This document shows positions 7,191 to 13,359 of a stretch of DNA of 14,113 nt, in pieces. Both the position numbers and the translations under genes were made by a program. Source of the stretch: Zoogloeaceae bacterium (GTDB lineage Bacteria; Pseudomonadota; Gammaproteobacteria; Burkholderiales; Rhodocyclaceae); assembly GCA_024235595.1 (NCBI GenBank), contig JACKMC010000022.1:1-14113 (forward strand), read 5' to 3'. How positions within the stretch are numbered: position 1 is the first letter of the stretch; the number at the start of each line of letters is the position of its first letter. The notes beneath the pieces are model-generated. The model was given only the letters and a program-made list of their open reading frames with translations. It did not search any database and was not told where the DNA came from.

Positions 7191-7520
7191 ATGAAGGCCC
7201 TTCTGACCGTAGATCAGCTGTCCCAGTACCTGCACAAATCCGTCGCCAGCATCCGCAGCGACGCCAGCCGCAATCCCCAGTCCCTTCCGCCGATCTGCCG
7301 GCTACCTGGCACCAAGCGCCTGCTCTGGCGTACTGAAGACGTCGAAAACTGGCTCGCCGAGCACGTCGAGGGCGTGGCCCCGCTCCAGCGGCCGACCGTC
7401 GCGTTCGACGATCACAAGCCCAGACGCGGGCGTCCGACCAAGGCGGAGCAACTCGCCCGGCAGCGGCAGCTCCAGGCGTCTGCCACCGGTCGAGGAGTCT
7501 CATCGTCCGCACGGGCCTGA
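7191..7520 (+). CDS. AlpA/excisionase-type helix-turn-helix protein upstream of the replication initiator
   Basis: The protein has 109 residues. Residues of about 4-58 look like a MerR/excisionase-fold winged helix: LTVDQLSQYLHKSVASI as the first helices, RLPGTKRLLWRTEDVENWL as the wing and last helix, the typical pattern of AlpA/Xis-type DNA-binding proteins. The tail is basic (KPRRGRPTKAEQLARQR) and looks like an AT-hook-like or disordered DNA-contact segment. GGAG at 7177-7180 lies 10 bases before the ATG. It ends 3 bases before the TrfA-like gene, so the two are almost surely co-translated. By context it is probably a regulator of the replication operon or a directionality factor; the sequence does not decide between them. 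Confidence 0.75.
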   Translation: MKALLTVDQLSQYLHKSVASIRSDASRNPQSLPPICRLPGTKRLLWRTEDVENWLAEHVEGVAPLQRPTVAFDDHKPRRGRPTKAEQLARQRQLQASATGRGVSSSARA

Positions 7521-7523
7521 GCA

Positions 7524-8480
7524 ATGCGAACCACGATCGAGAGAAAGGCGAGCTGTCCTCAGCCGGCCCTTCCGACCCTCGCCCCTTCCGCGCCGGGGCA
7601 TGGCCTTGCCGAGACCATGTCGAAGCTGCAGGAGCGTGCGAGGGTGGCGCGCATGCGGATGGAGCACCGGAGGGCGGCCGAGCCCGTCCAGCTCTTCCTG
7701 CCCGGTATGGAGGCCTTCGTACGGGCCATGCCGAACCACATCGCCCGCTCCAGCCTCTTCGCCCCCGTCGCCCGGGGACGCAAGCGTTTTTACAACGAGG
7801 AACCGCTCATCACGCGATCCGACGTCGTGCTGACCTACACCGGTGAGCAGCTCGACGAATCCCAGGCGGACGTCGCGCTGCAGCTGATCTACGAGGCGCG
7901 CTGCATCCCCCTTGGCGTTCCCATCCGGATCAACCGAGCGGCGTTCCTGCGTGCGATCGGGCGTAGCACTGGCAAGCACGATTACGAGTGGCTGCATCGG
8001 GTGATGAAGGCCTTCTACAAGGCCAGCTTCATCATCGAGGTCAAGCGTCGGGACGGATCCACCAAGTACTGCGTCGGCGACACAAAGGTCTTCCGCATCG
8101 TCGCCGATCTCGACTACGACGCCGACAACGAGCGCTACACGGTCACGCTCGATCCGCGCTGGCGTCAACTTTTCGAGAACCAGGAGTTCGCCCTCATCGA
8201 CTGGAACAAGCGCCTGCAGATCGGTCGCGGCCAGGACATGGCCAAGGCGCTTCAGCGTCTGATTGCGGCGTCGGCCGACCCCGTGCAGGCCTATGCGATG
8301 TCCTGGCTGAAAGACAAGATGCAGTACGCCAGTCCGATGCGGAAGTTCAGGGAGGCGGTCTCGGCGGCCGTGGACGAGCTCAAGCGGGTCGGCGTCATCG
8401 CGCGGGGTGAAATTGACGTCGGCAGGCGTGGCAGCGCTCAGCTCGTCCTGTGGGTAACTCGAGCTCGCCCATCGGGATAG
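7524..8480 (+). CDS. trfA: TrfA-family plasmid replication initiator protein
   Basis: The protein has 318 residues and resembles TrfA of IncP plasmids: PNHIARSSLFAPVARG (70-85), LDESQADVALQLIYEARC (110-127), AFLRAIGRSTGKHDYEWLH (140-158), FALIDWNKRLQIGRG (222-236) and YASPMRKFREAVS (268-280). TrfA proteins are winged-helix initiators that bind iterons, open the origin and load the replicative helicase. The ATG at 7524 lies 3 bases after the upstream gene's stop and lacks its own good Shine-Dalgarno, so translational coupling is likely. A second in-frame ATG at 7617 (Met32) could give a shorter form, recalling the two forms of IncP TrfA. The final codons and the stop (TAG, 8478-8480) lie inside the first iteron, linking gene and origin. 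Confidence 0.88.
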   Translation: MRTTIERKASCPQPALPTLAPSAPGHGLAETMSKLQERARVARMRMEHRRAAEPVQLFLPGMEAFVRAMPNHIARSSLFAPVARGRKRFYNEEPLITRSDVVLTYTGEQLDESQADVALQLIYEARCIPLGVPIRINRAAFLRAIGRSTGKHDYEWLHRVMKAFYKASFIIEVKRRDGSTKYCVGDTKVFRIVADLDYDADNERYTVTLDPRWRQLFENQEFALIDWNKRLQIGRGQDMAKALQRLIAASADPVQAYAMSWLKDKMQYASPMRKFREAVSAAVDELKRVGVIARGEIDVGRRGSAQLVLWVTRARPSG

Positions 8481-8550
8481 CGTTCCACCTCGATCGGGAT
8501 AGCGTTCCGCCTAGTCGGGATAGCGTTCCGTTTTATCGGGATAGCGTTCC
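8472..8550 (+). repeat. Four identical iterons, the initiator-binding array of an origin
   Basis: The 15-mer TCGGGATAGCGTTCC occurs without mismatch at 8472-8486, 8494-8508, 8515-8529 and 8536-8550. The copies start 22, 21 and 21 bp apart, close to two helical turns, so they lie on one face of the DNA. Spacers are 6-7 bp and differ in sequence. The array directly follows a TrfA-family gene, as expected for an iteron-type plasmid origin. Confidence 0.9.
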
Positions 8551-8871
8551 TCCCCACTCTCTGGAACCCGCGCCGGCGCTGGGATTCAGGGCCGCAAATG
8601 ACCGTCTACCTATTTCTACCTTATTTCTACCAGAAGGCAGTTGTGGATAACTGCCGAAATCGGGGTGGGGCAGAAAGGCTCGTGGTAGGGCGTTTGGTAG
8701 CGCGGGGCCACCGATGCGCCGGTTTTGACGCCAGGGATAAGCGTGCTGCGAGCCGACTGCACGATGCTCACGAGAGGATGGGGAAGGCGCTGGGTACGTG
8801 CCAAGCGGTGACCCTACCGACGATCACCATGGCATCATCTGCATCTCATCTCCATTGGCGGCAGCGTCCTC
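8551..8871 (+). other. Remainder of the replication origin: unwinding repeats and DnaA box, then gene-free DNA
   Basis: After the iterons comes an AT-richer patch with two TATTTCTACC direct repeats (8611-8620 and 8622-8631), plausible strand-opening repeats. A perfect DnaA box TGTGGATAA follows at 8642-8650 (TTATCCACA on the other strand). Iterons, AT-rich repeats and a DnaA box are the three usual parts of an iteron origin. From 8655 to 8871 no gene is recognised on either strand; short open frames there lack protein features. Confidence 0.75.
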
Positions 8872-9570
8872 ATGAAAGTTATCGGTCTCATCGGTGGCAT
8901 GAGCTGGGAATCCACCGTGCCTTACTACCGCCTGATCAACGAGGGGGTGAAGGCCCGGCTGGGTGGTCTGCATTCGGCGAAGATCGTGCTCTACAGCGTC
9001 GATTTCGCGGAGATCGAGCGACTGCAGCACCGTGGAGAATGGGATGAGGCTGGCGCACTGCTGGCAGACGCTGCCCGAGCGCTGGAGCGGGCTGGGGCCG
9101 ATTTTGTCGTCCTGTGCACGAACACGATGCATAAGGTGGCGCCGGCCATCGAGGCCGCGGTGGCGATCCCGCTACTGCATATCGCCGACCCCACGGCGGC
9201 AGCGATCCGCCAGGCGGGCTTGTCCTGCGTGGGGCTCCTGGGTACGCGCTTCACCATGGAGCAAGACTTCTATCGCGCCCGGCTGACCGATCGCCACGGC
9301 ATCGACGTCGTTATTCCTGACGATGATGACCGAGCGCTGGTTCATCGGGTGATTTATGAGGAGTTGTGCCTGGGACGCGTTGAGGAGGCGTCGCGCCTGG
9401 CGTATCGCGATGTGATTCAGCGTCTGGTCGCGCAAGGCGCGCAGGGTGTAATTCTGGGATGTACGGAGATATCGATGCTGGTAGGCGTTGAGGACGCCGC
9501 GGTGCCGTTGTTTGATACGACGGGGCTTCATGCTGCGGCGGCCGTTCAGGCGGCGCTTACGGGTGGTTAA
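8872..9570 (+). CDS. Aspartate/glutamate racemase family protein (YgeA/RacX type)
   Basis: The protein has 232 residues, normal for the family. It opens with KVIGLIGGMSWESTVPYYR, the strongly conserved N-terminus of YgeA-type racemases. The two catalytic cysteines are Cys82 in VLCTNTMHK and Cys197 in ILGCTEISML. Family members racemise aspartate, glutamate or a broad set of amino acids without a cofactor, by two-base Cys chemistry in the cytoplasm; E. coli YgeA is a broad-range racemase. The substrate cannot be told from the sequence. The ATG at 8872 has no clear Shine-Dalgarno. The gene stands alone between the origin and the defence genes, so it is probably cargo of the element. Everything needed for activity appears intact. 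Confidence 0.9.
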   Translation: MKVIGLIGGMSWESTVPYYRLINEGVKARLGGLHSAKIVLYSVDFAEIERLQHRGEWDEAGALLADAARALERAGADFVVLCTNTMHKVAPAIEAAVAIPLLHIADPTAAAIRQAGLSCVGLLGTRFTMEQDFYRARLTDRHGIDVVIPDDDDRALVHRVIYEELCLGRVEEASRLAYRDVIQRLVAQGAQGVILGCTEISMLVGVEDAAVPLFDTTGLHAAAAVQAALTGG

Positions 9571-9874
9571 GCCCGCTCCAGGGGGTGGTAACAGTCCGGC
9601 CATGAGCCGTTGTGAGTCATTCTTCCGGTTTGCGGTCGTTGGCGGCAGGTTGATCGGGAACGACCGGCGATCCCATCTTGATCTGCGGCTAAAGGGCGAT
9701 AACGACTTTGTGTAGTGACGTGGGCCTATCCGGCTGGCCGTAACCATCGCCAGAGCGCGCACTCTCCTAAAGTTGCGAAGGCTCTGGCCGCTCCGCGAGG
9801 ACTTTGACCTGACGCTGCATCGGCTGCGCCGGGAGGCGAGTCGATGAACCACACGCCAAGGGGGAACCAGGGAA
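9571..9874 (+). other. Spacer before the Shedu gene, holding a probable gene remnant and leader ORF
   Basis: No complete gene was found. A short open frame at 9602-9715 is unrecognised. The 3' end of the stretch contains the remnant and the 15-codon ORF listed separately. Nothing else was supported. Confidence 0.5.
9719..9847 (+). pseudogene. Possible 3' remnant of a lost gene
   Basis: The frame is open from 9719 and ends at TGA 9845-9847. It encodes a charged C-terminal-like segment containing LKLRRLWPLREDFDLTLH. It has no ATG or GTG start. Its stop overlaps the next ATG (ATGA at 9844-9847), the classic arrangement of translationally coupled genes, which is why I think it is the tail of a real gene whose front was lost. 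The family is unknown. Confidence 0.3.
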
Positions 9875-9891
9875 GTGATCAAGGACAATAA
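9844..9891 (+). CDS. 15-codon ORF with a strong ribosome-binding site overlapping the Shedu start
   Basis: The ATG at 9844 is preceded by GGGAGG (9831-9836) at an ideal 7-base distance. The peptide is MNHTPRGNQGSDQGQ and ends at TAA 9889-9891, 16 bases inside the Shedu gene in another frame. It could be a leader peptide controlling nuclease translation, or a truncated leftover. No homologue is known to me. Confidence 0.3.
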   Translation: MNHTPRGNQGSDQGQ

Positions 9892-11434
9892 TGAGCAGAA
9901 CGATGGCCACGACGATTTCGATTGGGGTTGGGTCGATTCTGCCGACCCGGGAGGGGCGCGGACCTCAGAGCGCGAGGGCGACCCGGAAGAGGGGGTTGGG
10001 GAAAGCAGAGACCCCAACGAGTTGCCCCTGACCTTGAAAGCGTCCACCATCGATGGCGAGGATTGCGTAGAGCTTTACGCGCATGGCGATGCTTTTTTGG
10101 CTGAGACCGGGAAGATGGCCAAAAAAGCTGTGCTGCTCGCTCGGGTATCGGCGCGGGAGCTAACGATGTTCCCGCTAGAAGTGGACGTGCATCGGGCTTC
10201 GTTCCTGGAACCAAAATACGACGAGCTCAGATCCGTAACCGTTGTCGCGGAAGAGCACAAGCCGTGGTCGCTGCCTGAGTCGGTCCGAGATTTCGATGAG
10301 ATGCTCGCGGAACTGCCGACAGGCTTCGCGCGGCATGCCATATACGGACTTGGGTTCAAGTGGGAATACCGACTTATTCCAGAGGCCATCGTCGAAATGG
10401 TTGGCGTGACCGAGCTGGTCATCGAGCCGGGAGATGGCGCCAGCGCCGAGCTTCCTACGTTCAGACTCGGCATTGATCGCTTCACGAGGATCCGGAAGGC
10501 CATCGACACCATCTCGCGGAGGGCGACGTCTCGCTCGCTGAAGGCTCGCCGCTTGGCTGCCTACAATGCGACGCTCCATGCCGCACGCCCTGACGAATTC
10601 GAACATCGCTATCCAGAGGTCAAGGCCGGCGAGATCTATGAGCTGGTTCAACTGCGTGGCCGAGCGGCGAATCACAGCGCGAAGGATGGTCTAGCCGCTG
10701 CTGAAGTGGTTCGAGAAGCCGCGCAAAAGATCGCCAGCGATGAGCCGGAAAAATTGTTCGAGCTCAAAGCCGTCATTGAGCAGGTTACCTTGGCCCAGCT
10801 CATTGGCGAGTTTGAATCCATGCTGCAGAGAGGTCTGGCCGAGCCGAAGTGGCATACCTTCTTCAAAGCCAACCCTTTCATCCTTGGTTTGGCCTTCCCC
10901 TATCCGCTCATCTTGTTCCAAGATCAAGCCAGCGTCGGAGGAACTACGATCCGTGGTAACGGCGAGAGCATCGTCGACTTCCTGATGGCACAGCGGTTCA
11001 CGGGGAACCTAGCCCTCATCGAGATCAAGCGCCCATCTACTGCGCTGGTGGAATCCAAGGCCTACCGGGGTGACCTGCATGGGCCCCACCGGGATCTGAC
11101 CGCGGCGATGGCTCAGGTGCTGGACCAGCGGGCGCAATTGCTGCATCACTTCGCCGCTAAGAAGTCACAGGACAAGGCGCTGGCCGATGCCCATGTGTCC
11201 TCGGTCAACTGCATCGTAGTAGTGGGGACGCTGCCGACGGATGCTGCGCAAATCCGCTCGCTGGATCTCTTCCGTCACTCGTCGAAGGACGTGTCGGTCG
11301 TCACATTCGATGAGCTGTTGGAGAAGCTCAAAGAGCTCCATCGCTTGATGTCTGCGGGCACTCTGGCACCGGCGCAGACGCAGGGGGTACCAGCCCGCGC
11401 TGTGTCCGACGTGTCGGATGGCATTCCGTTCTGA
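9875..11434 (+). CDS. sduA: Shedu-type anti-phage defence protein (SduA, DUF4263 nuclease) with a long N-terminal extension
   Basis: The protein has 519 residues. The C-terminal part (about 310-490) matches the Shedu/DUF4263 pattern. There is a WHTFFKANPFIL segment (Trp326, Asn333-Pro334), then a PD-(D/E)XK core with Asp368 in SIVDFL and Glu383-x-Lys385 in LALIEIKRPS, and a helix with Gln414 in AAMAQVLDQRAQLL. Shedu is an established single-gene phage-defence system whose C-terminal domain is a nuclease. Residues 1-300 form a domain I do not recognise; such variable N-terminal regions are usual in Shedu and are thought to sense the trigger. The GTG at 9875 is chosen because the next in-frame Met is about 80 residues in; AAGGGGG about 10 bases upstream (9858-9864) serves as ribosome-binding site. 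The frame is stopped at 9845-9847 upstream. G+C is lower than in the housekeeping genes (exactly half in 10861-10920), which fits transfer. Confidence 0.88.
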   Translation: MIKDNNEQNDGHDDFDWGWVDSADPGGARTSEREGDPEEGVGESRDPNELPLTLKASTIDGEDCVELYAHGDAFLAETGKMAKKAVLLARVSARELTMFPLEVDVHRASFLEPKYDELRSVTVVAEEHKPWSLPESVRDFDEMLAELPTGFARHAIYGLGFKWEYRLIPEAIVEMVGVTELVIEPGDGASAELPTFRLGIDRFTRIRKAIDTISRRATSRSLKARRLAAYNATLHAARPDEFEHRYPEVKAGEIYELVQLRGRAANHSAKDGLAAAEVVREAAQKIASDEPEKLFELKAVIEQVTLAQLIGEFESMLQRGLAEPKWHTFFKANPFILGLAFPYPLILFQDQASVGGTTIRGNGESIVDFLMAQRFTGNLALIEIKRPSTALVESKAYRGDLHGPHRDLTAAMAQVLDQRAQLLHHFAAKKSQDKALADAHVSSVNCIVVVGTLPTDAAQIRSLDLFRHSSKDVSVVTFDELLEKLKELHRLMSAGTLAPAQTQGVPARAVSDVSDGIPF

Positions 11435-11437
11435 CCT

Positions 11438-12340
11438 ATGCGGACCAAATGCATGGCCATGCCGCTGAACACTTTCGTCAAACACCTTTCCGCCAAAGGT
11501 AAAGACATCTATGTCGTCGATGACCATCACAAAGCCCTGGCCGCCTGGGTTCTCGTCCGTCGGTCGCTGGACTTCGCGCCAAACTTGATCACGATCGACC
11601 ACCACACCGACACTCACGAAGCATTCCTCGGTTATGCCCATTGCGAGGCCTATGAGGGGCGCGTGGAAGGCCAAGAGGAGTTCCGAGTTGGGCTCGTGGC
11701 TCGGATTGATTGGCGCAACGATGCAAGCATCGCCGAAGCTATTGGCAACCTGCGGCACGACGAACACATCGACGCGGCCACATGCTCCGGCGTGCTGGAC
11801 AATGCCTTCTGCATCCAACTGAGTGACTCGGAGGGCACGCTCGCGGTTGAACAACTTGCTTTTGAAGCAAGCATGCGTGAGAACTGGCCCAATCCGCCCA
11901 TAGTCCCGAAGCCGCGGCGCCCAATGACCTATGATCCGGCCCCCAACCGAGTTTACGCGCTGCCCTTCGACTGCTTCATTGGCTGCCAAGCCAGGCCGCA
12001 CAACGACGATTGCCTTGTGCAGCAATCCGACGAGATCATCGAGGCAAGGTATCTCGACGACCAGATCGCGCGGGGCTCGGAGATTTCCAGGTGCTTTGGC
12101 TTACCAGGTCTTGAAGCGGCGCCCTATATCCTCGACATTGATCTGGATGCGTTTCACTCGCGGCGGGCGATTAATCCCGAGGATCCTTCGACGTTCTATC
12201 GCCTGATCAAGAACGCCCTGGCCATCACAATCGCCACCGAAACTGAATGTGTAGAAGCGGAATGGCTCGACGACGAGGACCAGATGAAGTCCGATGAGCT
12301 CTTGCAGGAGCTCCTCGGCCATATCAACAAGGCTCTTTGA
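11438..12340 (+). CDS. UPF0489-family protein with an arginase-fold metal site, coupled to Shedu
   Basis: The protein has 300 residues. It carries the UPF0489 pattern: YVVDDHHKALAAW (25-37), ITIDHHTDTHEAF (51-63) and YILDIDLDAFHS (230-241). Read against arginase/agmatinase enzymes, these supply a His (30 or 31), the DxHxD motif (Asp54, His56, Asp58) and the DxD motif (Asp233, Asp235), that is, all six ligands of a two-metal ureohydrolase site. A related family acts as peptide arginases in RiPP pathways, turning Arg to ornithine; whether this one does is unknown. No signal peptide or membrane segment is seen. The ATG at 11438 lies 3 bases after the Shedu stop with no clear Shine-Dalgarno, so coupling is likely; in-frame ATGs at 11453 and 11459 are alternatives. 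Composition resembles the Shedu gene. Confidence 0.8.
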   Translation: MRTKCMAMPLNTFVKHLSAKGKDIYVVDDHHKALAAWVLVRRSLDFAPNLITIDHHTDTHEAFLGYAHCEAYEGRVEGQEEFRVGLVARIDWRNDASIAEAIGNLRHDEHIDAATCSGVLDNAFCIQLSDSEGTLAVEQLAFEASMRENWPNPPIVPKPRRPMTYDPAPNRVYALPFDCFIGCQARPHNDDCLVQQSDEIIEARYLDDQIARGSEISRCFGLPGLEAAPYILDIDLDAFHSRRAINPEDPSTFYRLIKNALAITIATETECVEAEWLDDEDQMKSDELLQELLGHINKAL

Positions 12341-12780
12341 GACAATTTTCGGCAAGGCAGGATGTTCACGTTGATTTTGCCGCGTATGCTCGGGGCATCG
12401 AACGACGCTGTCGCGTAGAGCTGGCGCTGAGAGCGGCCGTGAGGCTCCTCCTTGTAGGCACCCATGTCAGCTTCGAATACGGTCATGGTGATAGTCGACT
12501 TCGAAGAGCAGTGTATGACAGCACAGGGTCTGCTGCTGACGGTTGGATGGCGTCATATTCTGTGGCAAGTCACACCAGCGAGCTTTTCCAGAGCCTCTCT
12601 CGTTGTCCCCAGCCGATGGGGACAGGGCTGTGGGAGGGAGTGTGGATAACTCGGTCAAGCCGTTGAGGCCAAGCCTCATTCGAGCATTGCCCAATTTTGG
12701 AGCGGCACGAGAGATCGAGTGCCCGTCGAGGTTGGCGGTCTCTTCCTTGCGGCTGAGTCCGAGCGCGGTCAACCACCGTT
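12341..12780. other. Gene-free stretch with a hairpin and a DnaA box
   Basis: Several short frames cross this stretch on both strands, but none shows protein features, a good start or recognisable similarity. It holds a perfect hairpin TGTCCCCA/TGGGGACA (12604-12611/12617-12624) and, 17 bases on, a perfect DnaA box TGTGGATAA (12641-12649). The 11-mer TGTGGATAACT there is identical to that at the iteron origin (8642-8652). No iteron copy is present. Confidence 0.5.
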
Positions 12781-13238
12781 TCACCACGGCAGGGGCGGTG
12801 CAACGAGTCGCGGTGGCTGGCCGTTGCCGATCGCTCCGAATCGGGTGGCTCCTTGTTCCCACTCGGTCTGTGCCTGCGCGATGTCTTCCTTGCTGAAGCC
12901 CACATAATTCCAGCACATCAGCACTGGCGCCTCGAACGGCTCACCCCCCAGGATCAACACCCGAGCGCCTGCGGGTAGAGCAAGGTGCAGGTCGCCGTGT
13001 CCCTTGCCAAGGTGACCTGGCCAGGGCGGATGACTTGCTCGTTGCCCAGGCTGTCGCGGTGCAAGACCTCGCCCTCGATCAGCCAGGTCTGCAGGCCGAT
13101 GTGCGGGTGCGCGCCGACGTGATCGAGAAAACACCATGCCCCCACCATCCGCTGCTGGCGATTGGGGAGGGTGCGGCGGACAATCATGCCTTCGCCGAGG
13201 TCGGCGCTGCGGGAACGGATGCGGACGATCGCGTCCAC
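12781..13238 (-). pseudogene. Degenerate pirin-family gene with internal deletions and a frameshift
   Basis: Two overlapping - strand frames give the two ends of a pirin. The front part (from GTG at 13238, with AAGGA upstream) has LGEGMIVRRTLPNRQQRMVG, then CFLDHVG joined directly to HPHIGLQT, WLIEGEVLHRDSLG and EQVIRPGQVTL. The rear part, in another frame, has ARVLILGGEPFEAPVLMCWN and ends with RLVAPPLPW. Pirins are cupin proteins of about 230-290 residues. Only about 150 residues are represented here. The segment normally following RPGQ that holds the second metal-ligand pair (His and Glu) is missing, as are shorter pieces before HPH and inside the LQTVTW region. The frame changes near 12970-13000. 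Loss of both frame and ligands makes activity very unlikely. Confidence 0.82.
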
Positions 13239-13274
13239 GGTCGGTGTCCTTGATGCTGGGCTTGCTGAGCGCGG

Positions 13275-13301
13275 CAGAAAATTTTAGCCGCTAAAGTTCT
13301 G
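13275..13301. promoter_or_regulatory. Imperfect palindrome upstream of the pirin remnant
   Basis: CAGAA (13275-13279) and TTTAGC (13283-13288) face GCTAAA (13290-13295) and TTCTG (13297-13301) about a single central C; spacing inside the arms differs by 2 bases. It lies about 40 bases before the pirin GTG on the - strand, in an AT-rich dip. It may be an old operator; the regulator is unknown. Confidence 0.35.
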
Positions 13302-13359
13302 CGGGCTCGTTGAGCGACGCCCGTCGCATGGCGGCCTGCTGCCGACACGGCGCGGCGCC

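Noticed and set aside
8472..8550. Short repeats as a CRISPR array
   Set aside because: The repeats are 15 bp with 6-7 bp spacers and follow a plasmid initiator gene; that is an iteron array, not repeat-spacer units.
8598..9047. 149-residue + strand open frame between the origin and the racemase
   Set aside because: It overlaps the certain racemase start in another frame and crosses the DnaA box; its composition is not protein-like.
9172..10050. 292-residue - strand open frame across the racemase end and Shedu start
   Set aside because: It is rich in Arg/Ser, spans two + strand genes, and has no domain similarity I can see.
12337..12666. 109-residue + strand frame and other short frames after the UPF0489 gene
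   Set aside because: No recognisable motifs; frames on both strands are equally plausible, so none is supported as a gene.
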